NCBI RefSeq assembly: GCF_019649055.1
Contig: NW_026570230.1
Location: 1,984,001 to 2,048,000, forward strand
Source of the DNA: Paramacrobiotus metropolitanus
Lineage: Eukaryota > Tardigrada > Eutardigrada > Parachela > Macrobiotidae
Direction of reading: 5' to 3'
Length of the DNA: 64,000 nucleotides
Part shown: in pieces, positions 54,135-64,000 of the stretch
Layout of the letters: each line of letters opens with the position of its first letter
Position numbering within the stretch: the first letter of the stretch is position 1
The notes under the pieces: model-generated
What the model was told of the DNA's origin: nothing
Database searches by the model: none
What the model saw: the letters and a program-made list of their open reading frames with translations, nothing else
Position numbers and translations under genes: made by a program

Positions 54135-56921
54135 ATGCCGGCTCGTCCGACGTTGCATCCGCACTCTCCCTTTAATGCACAATCCGATGCGGATGGACTC
54201 TACAAGTCCATGAAAGGATTAGGTTTGTCGTCGTAGATTCCAGGTTTTGCTGCTGTATGTGTAGAATCGTAGATCTGCTAAAACGTATAAAGATCTGACG
54301 GCAAACGATATGAAATTATAGATTATCGAACAATACAGACTGTACCGCGCCAACTGTCTTGGTCATGACACTTTGACCGTTTGCGTAAAATAAATCAAGC
54401 AAATTATTTGGAAAATTATCTATATGTAAATATAACTTTCATATTTTACCATTAAATCCATTAATATTAATGGATATCTATCAAACAGGCACTGACGAAA
54501 AGCAACTAACATCCATCTTAACGGCCAGAGTATGGAAGCAGCGTCAAGAAATATCTCGCGCCTATCAGGAAAAATATCGCAAGGTACGTACAGGTCCAGA
54601 TTTTGTTTAACTGCCTGCTGTTGTTTAATAAACCCGTACAATGACACACAATTATACGTACGACTGGTAGGGTTCGAACTACCAAATTAAAATTAATTGA
54701 TTTGGCGGTCAAGTTTGCTTATTAATTTAATACCTCTGTGTACTTGCAGAGTTTGCTGGCGGATGTGAAGTCAGACACGTCGGGCGACTACTACAGGTTA
54801 TTAAAAGCGTTAATTCAGTCACCGGAAGTCAGCGATGCCAAGGATCTGAATTATGCTATGAAAGTAAAATAAACAACCGTTTCGATATTTACCTTGTAGA
54901 GAAACAAAGAAACATAATTGTTTTCGATTTTGTTCACTGTTACTTTGCGATTCTATAGTACTGTACAAGCGTTGCTCTTTAAAAATTAGTAGCCACTGTA
55001 ATTATAATTAATGGTAAGCTCAGATATTGCTTTATGGAGGATGGTACAACCGAATTAACGATAAAATTAACTAAGTAATTTTACCGTTTCATAAAATATC
55101 GACGTACTCGTGCAAACATAGATATTGTACGTTTATATTTATAATATGCTCCATTATCCCCCATACCGCCGTACATAAGGTACTAGTACATGCAAACGCA
55201 CGAGTATTGATCGTGATACTGATTTCCTTTTCTAAACACTTCGTTTGTTCAGGGCATTGGAACAGACGAAGATCTCCTAATGGAAATACTTTTCACCAGG
55301 ACAAACTCGGAACTGCACAATATTGACAAGGCCTACCTTGAACGTACGGTGTTAGATAATCGCGGCGGCAAGAAATTGTCAGTTGAACGTTTTTGCGTAC
55401 GAGTACCGAATTTGTTTGATAGTGTTTAAAGTGCCCCTTTCTACGGCAATCAAGAACGATACTTCCGGTGATTTCCGAAATCTTTTGCTGGCCATTGCCG
55501 CGGTGAGTGTAGAACGACATTATAGCCCATTGAATATTATTTCATGCTGTTGCAGTTTTGAAGCGAATAGACTGTAGTTTTTGTAAATACTCCACACTCC
55601 ATGGTGTAGGTATTACGTTTTGATACTTTATTATATATTGTTAGTAATTTGCATTAAGTAAGTGATTCGTTTCGCGTTAAACCGCTTGCCATCGGCATTC
55701 AGCTTCGCTACATTTGCCCCGTTACCACACAACTGATTCCGCACCATAAAGTTTATTAAAACGAGCGCTGTTACAATCGTAATAGACTACGTATTATAAA
55801 TGGAAATTTGAAAATCTGCGCTGAATTTAGGGAAAGCGGGATGCAAACAGCACCTCCTATAATCCGAATCAAGCAATTGATGACGGCAAAGCGCTGTATG
55901 ATGCCGGCCCGAATCGGTTAGGAACCAACATGGCGAAATTCACAGAGATATTTTCCCAACGCAGCATGGACCATCTTTGGAAGGTATTCCATGAGTTCAA
56001 AATGATCGCAAAAATGGACATTCTCGACGCTATTAAATCCGAGATGAGTGGAGATGCCGCAAAAGCTTTTCGCACGCTTGGTTAGTCTATGAAAATTATT
56101 TATGAAAGATTCCAAGTTAGGAAGCCAGTATAGTATTAATCTGATCGGTGTAAGCTGATCGGTGTACTATTTTTTAATAAAAAGTTGGTCGTTGATCCAT
56201 AATTATGTAGGCTTGTCATGAATTATTAGCATGGCATTTTATAGTTTCCGTGCGTATTTCACAACATTTCAAGAATCCCTTGACACGATGCAGTAATTAT
56301 GTATAAAGCATGTTTAATGCTTTCGCGTAACGCCATGTACTCGGTACAGATTGACACGGCATGTCCGCTTCTGCGCTACATGCGTATGTGCAATTTCTTT
56401 TGGAAAGTGTTAATCGAAAATTAAAATGTACGTTATATAGACTGTTATAAATATTTATGTTATGTCTGTATGTGCTATAAATGTTGTAAATATATACAAG
56501 TTTTTGTGTCATCTGTGCAATTTTTATAACTATTTAAACGAAACGTTGAGCGGATTAAAGTTTGGTGTTTAATTACAGCGTACATTATACTAAATGCAGA
56601 AGAATACTTTGCCTTCCGGTTGGCGGAAGCGCTCAAGCGTCCAGTTAAAGACCGCACCGTAATAAGGGTTATTGTATCGCGGTCGGAAAACGATTTGGCC
56701 AATATTAAAGATCAGTTCCGAAAGGTGGCCCATAAAAGTTTGGAAACGTGCATCGAGGTACGATTTTAAATCAGCGTCTGAAACTAACTACGTTTTTCAG
56801 CTTTTGAACGTGTTTTAAATAAATACTCGTATATATCCGTATAATTAATCGTTTTGTATAGGATGAGACCTCGTCTGATTACAAAACGGCCTTATTGGAT
56901 TTGGTTGGAAGACGCAAATAA
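54135..56921 (+). CDS. annexin A (first tandem copy), 8 exons
   Basis: Calcium-dependent phospholipid-binding protein of the cytosol and membrane face. Exons 54135-54222, 54489-54583, 54750-54863, 55253-55343, 55423-55502, 55831-56080, 56579-56757 and 56862-56921 give 318 aa, the usual annexin core length, with a short N-terminus (MPARPTLHPHSPFNA). Four annexin repeats are visible. Repeat 1 has MKGLGTDEKQL with the distal acidic residue in SDTSGDYY. Repeat 2 has MKGIGTDEDLL with NDTSGDF. Repeat 3 has PNRLGTNMAKF with EMSGDA. Repeat 4 has degenerate KRPVKDRTVI, so its type II calcium site is probably lost. The exon pattern is nearly identical to the second annexin at 60140-63816, and the two flank the intronless RING/J gene. 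All phases are consistent. Confidence 0.94.
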
Positions 56922-57832
56922 ACATAGGTAGTACAATAGTACAAATTATTGTCAATATGGACGTCCGAATATACGTACATGTATTGTGCCAATGTTCTGT
57001 ATTTTTCTAAAGTAAAAGAGATGTAACAAGCTACTAGCATGATATTATTTTACATTTCGATGTTTGTGGCAGTGATTTTTTGCATGATATATTTTTATGA
57101 ACTGGGTATCAGCGAAGTCTTCATACATGTTCTACAATATTTACATCAACAAACAACAAAGAATGAGACAATAAAGTAACTACAATGAGAATTCGATAAA
57201 CAGTTTTTGATAAAACGCACCAATAATGAAACGAGCAGCTATAGAGTAAAGCAGTACAAGTACTTACATACATCGCTGTACACACTGTACATTACAGATT
57301 GATAAGCTGCGTTTACAACATGACCGCACCTGTTGACTTTGATATATAATATAACAACAACACCTTCCGGTTCTACACGTTTTGAATTTTAACCACAGTC
57401 ATGTATTGTACATTTGTACCTAAGTAAATACCGTATGTTCTACGAGTACTGTACAAAGTATAAAAACACTGTATACGCTACCGGCGCACAGGAAAACGCA
57501 TCGTCTGTAAATCCAGCAATTGGTAGTAGTGCGTAATGCTACAAGTAAAGGTTTCCTGTTCATGTTTGCATCGCGTACCTACTACAGTACCTATGTAGTA
57601 CAGTTTGGATCGTCACTCATTGGTTTACCGAAGACCGTTTGGAGTTTTCTTTCCAGATTCGTTTTTATTCTAGGTTCGTTTGATCAGAAGCGCATGCTGG
57701 ATGTATTTTTTTTGAATACTGAATACAAATCTTCACAAAATCTTTTCCAATGTAAGTCCTCTTTTCATCGTCAGCATGGTGCGATTGTCATAATTGCAGG
57801 TCTTTACTGCATCTACAATAACATTTGCCTAA
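56922..57832. other. annexin A 3' region and upstream of the RING/J gene
   Basis: The annexin A 3'UTR lies at the left. A possible acceptor (TAATTGCAG) ends near 57800, just before the next start codon, so the RING/J gene may have a 5'UTR intron. No coding exon is supported. Confidence 0.4.
57170..57175 (+). terminator. candidate polyadenylation signal of annexin A
   Basis: AATAAA about 250 bp after the annexin A stop codon. Confidence 0.4.
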
Positions 57833-59227
57833 ATGGAGGACGTATGCGTTGCTTGCACTGAGCGTCTAGCCACCATCCGTTTCAAGCCATGTAATCACCG
57901 CCAGTATTGCTCTACGTGTTTTCCTAAAGTGGAGCGTCGGATCTGTCCTTTTAATTGTCCAGGCTCGGATGTGAATGAAACGGAGGACAGTACTGCAGTC
58001 CAGCTCCGTCCTACAACAGTCGCCGATGCTCTGCATATTCACGATTCGGGGGACCCTTTTCCATATGGCTGTACGGCACCTAATCAATCTTTCCACAAAG
58101 CCTCCCTTGCCGATCATCGGATTGTTTCAGCGAAAATCCAAGAACTACAAGCGGGACGCCTGACTTTGGCAGAACTGGAGCGTGCAGCGGACGACCTGAC
58201 CAAGAGACAGTACAACCTGCTGTTTATCGAGTTGTTCCAAGACCAAGATCTCCATTCTGTATTGAAAGCTGCCGACAGGTTCAAATTTGAAGCCATGAAT
58301 TTTAAGCATAAGGTCAAAGAAATGGTTGTCACCACGTTTACATCGCCCTCGTACAACGCCATTGCGGCACGATCGGGATTGGCTGCGGTGGCTGACGTTT
58401 TTGCCGAACAAATCATCGACAAGATCGGTGGTCTCGGTGGGACATTAAACAAGCCAGCGCTAACTGCCATACCGAACGTGGCCATGTTTGTTATTTTCAG
58501 CGGTGTGGAGATCTACCGTTGGAAGGTATCGAAGTCATTGAGCGGCAAGGATTGCGCTAAAAATGTGGGAGAACATTTTGTGGGATCCTTGTTCGGAGCG
58601 TTGGGAAGTTACGGAGGAGCCATTCCTGGTGCGGCCGCTGGAGCGTGGATTGGCTCTGTCGTTCCCATCATTGGGACCGCGATAGGTGGCGCTATTGGCG
58701 CGATTATTGGGGCTTTTCTCGGTGGATTAGGCATGGATGTCACTGCGCGTCTGCTGTACCGGCAAGCTGTACCCCGAACCAAGCAGGAAGAAAAGGAGAC
58801 GGAAAGAGAGGAGCAACGCCAGATGACAGCAGACGAGAACAAAGCCAACAAAGCCAACAAAGCTGCCAAGAAATGCAATACAGACCTGCAGGTAGATAAC
58901 TTTCCCGAGGCTCAAGCAAGATTTCGTCGCAAGTTGCTGGACTATCATCCCGATAAGCATCCCGATGCTACCGCGGAACAAAAGGAGCAACTGACGGCAG
59001 AGACACGGGATCTACTGGCTTGCTGGCAGATTGTACGCCAGCATTATGCTACAAAGAACGCCAGTCAGCTGAGCGATGAAAGCTTTATTCGGGTATGCGT
59101 ACTGAAAGTGTTCGAAGCCGCGACACAACAGTGGAAAATTGTGAGAACGTTTTTTGAAGATATCGCTGTTGGGCTCGACCTCAATCCGGATACGGAGCGA
59201 GTTGAAAACATGGTTCTCTATTTATAG
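57833..59227 (+). CDS. intronless RING finger - glycine zipper - J-domain-like protein
   Basis: One uninterrupted 464-aa frame in an intron-rich neighbourhood. Residues 5-42 form a compact RING-like zinc site: C5xxC8, C20, H22, C26xxC29, C38xxxC42 (CVAC, CNHRQYC, CPFNC). The last pair has three residues between Cys instead of two. RINGs usually give ubiquitin-ligase activity. Residues about 95-245 are helical with no family I know. Residues 251-300 are a glycine zipper with GxxxG spacing (GGAIPGAAAGAWIG, then GTAIGGAIGAIIGAFLGG), expected to insert into or cross a membrane. A charged EETEREEQ-type linker leads to a J-domain-like segment: FRRKLLDYHPDKHPDATAEQ, with HPD at 372-374, the Hsp70-stimulating motif, and flanking helices in place. 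Function is unknown; membrane-anchored quality control or defence is a guess. The start has good context (CTAAATGG) and sits just before the first zinc Cys pair. Confidence 0.85.
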   Translation: MEDVCVACTERLATIRFKPCNHRQYCSTCFPKVERRICPFNCPGSDVNETEDSTAVQLRPTTVADALHIHDSGDPFPYGCTAPNQSFHKASLADHRIVSAKIQELQAGRLTLAELERAADDLTKRQYNLLFIELFQDQDLHSVLKAADRFKFEAMNFKHKVKEMVVTTFTSPSYNAIAARSGLAAVADVFAEQIIDKIGGLGGTLNKPALTAIPNVAMFVIFSGVEIYRWKVSKSLSGKDCAKNVGEHFVGSLFGALGSYGGAIPGAAAGAWIGSVVPIIGTAIGGAIGAIIGAFLGGLGMDVTARLLYRQAVPRTKQEEKETEREEQRQMTADENKANKANKAAKKCNTDLQVDNFPEAQARFRRKLLDYHPDKHPDATAEQKEQLTAETRDLLACWQIVRQHYATKNASQLSDESFIRVCVLKVFEAATQQWKIVRTFFEDIAVGLDLNPDTERVENMVLYL

Positions 59228-60139
59228 CTCCTTTTCTGCTTATGGTTGAAATCCTGATTTTTTTCCTGTACATTTCTTCCTTGTTATCCCTGTAAATTCT
59301 GATTTTATTCCTGTAACCCGGGGGTGGTTGCTTGGTTCATATACGCTATAACGCTGCACTGAAACCATCTACTTGAGCGATTGTCTCCCTGTCCTTCGAC
59401 CATTTCTCTGCTTTAAATTTTGTGGTGTGCTGCTTTACATCCAGTTTGCCTTTTTTATGGGCGAATACAATAGTAGCTGCTGATGGCTGTATTATAATGA
59501 ATACAGAGTCTGTACTTACTTAATTATGCGCATGTGATGGCTGTATGAACAATATAATATACTCTGTATAAAAACAAATACCTAATTTCCGGGTAATCTG
59601 GCAAACACGAGTGAAGCTTCGGAAGTACTATCTTTAGTAAAAGGTGGTGAAAGTTTCGAAATGACCGGCCTTAAATTCTCTTTTACCACAAGTTGTGCAT
59701 TATCGGAAGATATCGATCACGTTTTGTTTAATCAATAATGCGTCAACAAAATGGTCAGTAATGTAGAGCCCCCTGCCACCAAAAGATTAAAATTTCCATA
59801 ATCAAGACAATTCTCCGCAATTTTGCCGATGAAAATCAATAGTCTATTCACTCGTTTGTCCAGTTAATTGATGGAAACGTATGCAAAAAAGTCTTTCAGG
59901 ATGGCAGAACACTGTATTGTTTACTTCAGCAGACGTGCATATTGACGCAGCAAAATTATGCGTGTACTCTGTACTATGTATACCTGAATATCTATATATG
60001 TGCGGTCAGTGCGGAGTATGATGCGCTTATGAATGCATAATAAAAACCGAAGTAAAGCCTTAAATGTAGTCATTTTTTCCTTTGTCGCTGGAGGTTATTC
60101 TAGAAGTAAGTTCGGCGGAAAAGAGACGGAACCTTAACT
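59228..60139. other. spacer between the RING/J gene and annexin B
   Basis: RING/J 3'UTR and the annexin B upstream region. No coding exon is supported and no repeat flanking the RING/J gene was recognised. Confidence 0.4.
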
Positions 60140-63100
60140 ATGGAAGCAGGAACAGTAACCGGCGCTGTGGATTACGATGCACGAGCTGATGCTGAAGCTC
60201 TGCAAGTTGCCCTGAAAGGTATTGGTAAGTGCTTACAATAAGTGTAATTTGTTTACTAATAGTAATGTAGTATACTGAGTTCACGTGTTTATTGTCCTTC
60301 TAATACTTTCCTATTTCTGTCCTTTGTCCTTGTCTTCTTAGCAACTTCTCTTGTGTTTTCCCGGTTCTCTAGTTACGATTCCTCAGTTTCCTTTCAGTTG
60401 TTTTCCTGACCATTACGATACAATAAAGATACGATTCCTACACATGACAATACATGACAATGGCGTGAAGCTTGTGTAATACTGTAGATCTCTATCATTG
60501 AAGTGTACGAGTTCTTTATATACGGCTTAACAGCGCTAGTTCGCTTCTTAATTCGTTCGAATATGGCGACACCAGAAACTCATCCCATCCTACGGTTTAA
60601 TCCCGAGTCGATGCAGTGGGATATGTGGAAAGAAAACCTCCACAGCTATATCGAATTCGCCGACATCCCCGTGGAGAAGCAGAAAGGGCTGCTTCTGAAC
60701 TCGCTGGAGGTCAAGCCATTCGAGATGCTTGTCTCGATGTGCAGGCCGACTGCCATCACGGACAAGAAACTCACCATAGAAATGCTGCTGGCCAATTGGA
60801 TACAGTGTACAACAAGTACACATTCAAGGTCGCGGAGTGGGCACACCTGTTCCGAACTGTCCAAGGAAGGACGAATTGCTGGCGGCATACTCCAGCAGGT
60901 TACGGTACAGGAGTACCGTATGCAAGTTTCCCGCTGACATCATCGACCCGATGCTCAGCGCCGTCTTCATAAACGGCATCCAGTCGGATTCCGTCCGCCG
61001 TCACCTACTGATAAACGAATACCAGACCCACGAAGAGACCCTGAACGCCGCCAGGAAGATGGAAACCGGCATTGAAGAAGCTACGGCCAGTACGTCCAGC
61101 CAAGACCGTGAAACTGTGATGAAAGTCACAGCTAGCAGAAGGTCAACGGTTGTCAAGCAAAAGACATCCAATTCCAGTGGTCAATCCAGTGCAAATGGAA
61201 GCCACAAGCCACCCACCAGCAATCAAAACGAGTCCGATTCCGATTCCAGTTCCCTAAGCGAAGATGCGATTCCTGTGGATCAACCGATCACATGCGCGAG
61301 CGCTGTTTCTACAGGAAACACGTATGCCATAACTGTGGGAAGAAAGGTCATATAGCAAAGGCATGCCGCTCACAGAAGAAATCCGACGTCGCTACGAATA
61401 ACTACATTACGGATTACGCACCGCGTCCTCCATACGACATACTGTGATTCCAGTTCCGGTTCCTACGACGCTTCGTCTCAGTGGTTCAGAGTTCACTAAC
61501 TATATGGTTCTGTTGCCGTGGTTCTTGTTGCTATGGTTCTATGGTTTGTATGCTGCTAAATATATGGTTCTGATGCAATGGTTCAACCCAGCTCTTTTTG
61601 GGCGAGGGAAGGGAATGTAGTATACTGAGTTCACGTGTTTATTGTCCTTCTAATACTTTCCTATTTCTGTCCTTTGTCCTTGTCTTCTTAACAACTTCTC
61701 TTGTGTTTTCCCGGTTCTCTAGTTACGATTCCTCAGTTTCCTTTCAGTTGTTTTCCTGACCATTACGATACAATAAAGATACGATTCCTACACATGACAA
61801 TACATGACAAGTAACGTAATTTATTAAATTAGTAACGTAATTTATTTGATGGCAAAATGAAAAAAAAACTGAGCTAAGTGCGCTATCTTAAAACTCCTCT
61901 AAAAGTATCGAATAATGAATACTACCGTCGCCAGTTTCACATAGAAACGATAGAATGTAATACTAACGTCGAAAAAGTTATTTCTGCCTAAGACCCCACC
62001 TTTTCCAGTGAGCCACGACACCAACACCATAATCGACATTGTCACCAAACGAAATAATCAGCAGCGTGTAGCGATAGCTGCCGCCTTCCGATTACAGTAT
62101 GGAAAGGTTAGTTTAACTTTAGGCGCACGTTATTACTGGAATTGCGGCGATAATTTAGGGTAGCGAAGGCGTAAATTATGCGATCGACAACGGCAAATTC
62201 TATAAATTTGATCACGGCATTACTCTGACGCTGTCAATGGTACACTACAGCAACGGTAACGCTATAATAACTTCATGATGGAACATACATACATGCCTCC
62301 AAAGTCTTTCCACAGGATCTGGTGACGTGTATTCGAGCGGCACTTATGGGAAATTTACAAGAAGTCATCTGTGGACTGTTTCTTCCACCAGCTTTCTACG
62401 ATGCCGCCCAGCTTCACGATGCAGTCAAGGTATAGCTACTAACTACATATAGCTATTCAATTTTGTAACTCGTTATTACTCTGTTATGGTTTTGTAACTC
62501 ATTATTAGAGGTACGTACCTTGATTATTAGAGTTATTAGAGTTCATAACTAGAGTTATGGTTACATTACGAGTACTTATAATTACTGCTTTGCTATTTCA
62601 CAATTCCAATTTGCTACGTCTACTGTAACTTCATAATGAAATCACCGCGCAGTCCGTTAACACAGTACTGTTTTCAACACTTCTATACAAAGTACGAGTA
62701 CATATTATACAGCGACAAATATTTGTGGTTATAAATGTTCCTAAACTTCTTGTACAGGGAATGGGAACCGATGAAGCGGCTTTAATCGAGATTATTTGCA
62801 CCAGGAAAAATGTCGATTTGGCCAGAATCGTTACAGCCTATCAGACAGGTATTTCGAGTCTCGCCAGCATTGTTTTCATTCTTTCTTGGTAGCCCTAAGA
62901 CTAACTTACGCTAAGATCGATTTTGCTTGCACTGTAGTCTATGGGACAGAGTTGGAAAAGGACATCAGTGCGGATACATCAGGAGTACTACGACGCATAC
63001 TGTTGGATTTGCTCCATGTAAACACGATTAAAAGTTATACCAACGAAAGGCTACCACTAGAGTACGCGGTGGACTTTGTCGTTGCTTTCAGGGTAAACGC

Positions 63101-63816
63101 GAAGAAGCGGTGGAGGTCAATATGGAAAGCGCTATGGGTGATGCGCAGTCCCTGGTGGAAGCCGTTGCGGGACGTTGGGGCAGCGACAGTTCTCTCTTCG
63201 CTAATATATTCACGACACGTAGTTATCCACAGCTGCGCATGGTTTTCCGGGAGTTCGAGATAATTTTTAAGAAGGACATCGAAAAAGCAATTTCAGGAGA
63301 GCTAACCATGCTGTTTGACACTGCGCAAATTTTGACTGCTATCGGTGAGAGATTTCATTTCTGCAATCTCGTTTCGGTGACCTTTCCATAAAATGTTGAC
63401 AACACATTATCAATCAGTAAACATTGGAATTACGTATAACTTGGCTTGTGGTGCATTTTTTGAATTTTACTAGCTAAAATTGCCAAAAACAAGCATCGGT
63501 ATTTCGCCGAAGAGCTGCATCGTAGCATGAAAGGATTGGGAACGAACGACAAAACACTAATTCGGATCATTGTAACCCGGTCTGAGATTGACCTGCGTAA
63601 CATTATGGATGAATTTCAAAATCTTTATGGCCAAAGCTTGGACAGCTGGATATCGGTATGGATCTTTTAAGCCCGTACTTGTCACATGTCAGGCGTACGC
63701 TGTGCCGGCATCATGCAGTTTGAAGACAATTTTCTGCTTTGCAGGGCGATACATCCGGAGATTATCGAAAAATCCTCCTTCTCTTGATCGGTCAGCATAA
63801 CGCTTCCAAGACGTGA
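60140..63816 (+). CDS. annexin B (second tandem copy), 8 exons
   Basis: Exons 60140-60224, 62009-62106, 62316-62429, 62758-62848, 62938-63017, 63092-63344, 63474-63655 and 63745-63816 join in phase to 324 aa. Exon sizes (85, 98, 114, 91, 80, 253, 182, 72) shadow annexin A (88, 95, 114, 91, 80, 250, 179, 60), so the two arose by tandem duplication. Repeat 1 has LKGIGVSHDTN, where the canonical Thr-Asp of the calcium loop is gone. Repeat 2 is intact (VKGMGTDEAAL, ADTSGVL). Repeat 3 is altered (AGRWGSDSSLF). Repeat 4 is intact (MKGLGTNDKTL, GDTSGDY). Strong calcium sites are therefore in repeats 2 and 4, unlike annexin A (1-3). Intron 1 is 1.8 kb because of an LTR-element insertion. Intron 2 contains a possible in-frame 81-nt cassette exon. 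Confidence 0.94.
60261..60265 (+). repeat. target-site duplication, left
   Basis: AGTAA directly precedes the left LTR and is repeated directly after the right LTR at 61810-61814. Confidence 0.85.
60266..60459 (+). repeat. left LTR (194 bp)
   Basis: Begins TGTAGTATAC and ends ACATGACA. Contains AATAAAG near its 3' end, a likely polyadenylation signal. It differs from the right LTR only in CTTAGCAAC against CTTAACAAC. Confidence 0.95.
60461..60472 (+). other. primer binding site position
   Basis: TGGCGTGAAGCT starts one base after the left LTR. It begins with the TGG that pairs with a tRNA 3' CCA. I cannot name the tRNA from memory. Confidence 0.5.
60563..61446 (+). pseudogene. broken gag-like gene with CCHC zinc knuckle
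   Basis: The start at 60563 reads a typical Ty3/gypsy gag opening (a PESMQWDMWKENL segment). The gag-like reading then passes from the starting frame into the other two frames near 60797 and 60865 and returns to the starting frame near 61290. A CCHC knuckle at 61325-61366 (C-x2-C-x4-H-x4-C) is followed by a short basic tail and a TGA at 61444-61446. A Ser-rich linker lies between the capsid-like part and the knuckle. No intact protein can be read through as written. Only positions of the breaks are given. Confidence 0.75.
61604..61615 (+). other. polypurine tract
   Basis: GAGGGAAGGGAA abuts the right LTR directly, the expected position of the plus-strand primer of LTR elements. Confidence 0.8.
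61616..61809 (+). repeat. right LTR (194 bp)
   Basis: One-base difference from the left LTR. Followed by the target duplication AGTAA at 61810-61814, which is itself the start of a local 21-bp tandem repeat (AGTAACGTAATTTATT occurs twice, 61810-61846). Confidence 0.95.
61810..61814 (+). repeat. target-site duplication, right
   Basis: AGTAA, identical to 60261-60265. Confidence 0.85.
62159..62239 (+). other. possible 27-codon cassette exon in annexin B intron 2
   Basis: The segment is bounded by AG (ATTTAG) on the left and GT (GTACAC) on the right, is 81 nt long, open in the phase-0 frame of its neighbours, and reads GSEGVNYAID and KFYKFDHGITL. The default model skips it, since QYGK joined to DLVTC is the normal annexin sequence. 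Inclusion would insert 27 residues in repeat 1. Confidence 0.3.
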
Positions 63817-64000
63817 TTCCTTATAATTAATATATCATTTCTTTCACTAGTTTTACTCCGCAAATATATTAATATGATTTCTGTACAAGTCATTTGAAAA
63901 TGTATAATCAGCAGGCAAGCGGCAATTTTGTTTAACCAGTAGGAAAGCTAACAATTCGGTTCTTTTTAATATCAGGCATGCGTGAATAGTTCGTGGAGTA

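Larger units (their letters stand above)
60266..61809 (+). mobile_element. compact gag-only Ty3/gypsy-like LTR retroelement
   Basis: 1544 bp inserted in annexin B intron 1, sense to the host gene. It has two 194-bp direct LTRs starting TG and ending CA, a 5-bp target duplication (AGTAA), a primer-binding-site position right after the left LTR, a purine tract against the right LTR, and a broken gag-like region with a zinc knuckle. There is no room for protease, reverse transcriptase or integrase, so it must move with enzymes from another element. The LTRs differ at one base in 194, so the insertion is recent. Confidence 0.9.

Noticed and set aside
57520-57861. 113-codon frame overlapping the RING/J start
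   Set aside because: Different frame, no domain, AT-rich composition. Consistent with UTR.

Overview
This is eukaryotic nuclear DNA from a small-genome invertebrate. The genes are split by many short introns (about 50-700 bp) with clean GT-AG borders, exons are GC-rich against AT-rich introns and spacers, and the gene content is that of a protostome animal: yolk precursor, animal heme peroxidases, annexins, a TRH-receptor-like GPCR and U2AF65. A tardigrade or similar panarthropod fits, but nothing in the sequence proves it. I built exon models by hand from splice sites. Except where noted, each model keeps reading frame across all its junctions.

Layout. 1-12 kb is sparse. It holds the edge of a minus-strand gene, a degenerate integrase exon between diverged direct repeats, a perfect 34-bp hairpin, a four-exon TRH-receptor-like GPCR (minus) and a short unrecognised three-exon gene (minus). 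12.9-24.6 kb is mostly housekeeping: a Lifeguard/BAX-inhibitor membrane protein (minus, 8 exons), translation initiation factor eIF1 (plus), splicing factor U2AF65 (minus, 4 exons) and a SANT/trihelix-like coiled-coil protein (plus).

25.5-52.3 kb is a plus-strand run of three large secreted proteins: a 14-exon heme peroxidase, a second and very different 13-exon peroxidase with Tyr/Gln-rich ends, and an 18-exon vitellogenin. Yolk protein and peroxidases able to crosslink an extracellular coat suggest a reproductive or eggshell neighbourhood (inference). As given, the vitellogenin model is broken by two single-base shortfalls, each beside a short run of one base.

54.1-63.8 kb holds two tandem annexins with nearly identical exon structure. 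Between them sits an intronless 464-aa gene that combines an N-terminal RING finger, a 50-residue glycine-zipper membrane segment and a C-terminal J-domain-like HPD motif. I do not recognise this architecture, and it is my main candidate for something undescribed. Intron 1 of the second annexin contains a young, compact, gag-only LTR retroelement: 194-bp LTRs with one difference, a 5-bp target duplication, a primer-binding-site position and a polypurine tract. No tRNA, rRNA or CRISPR features were seen.
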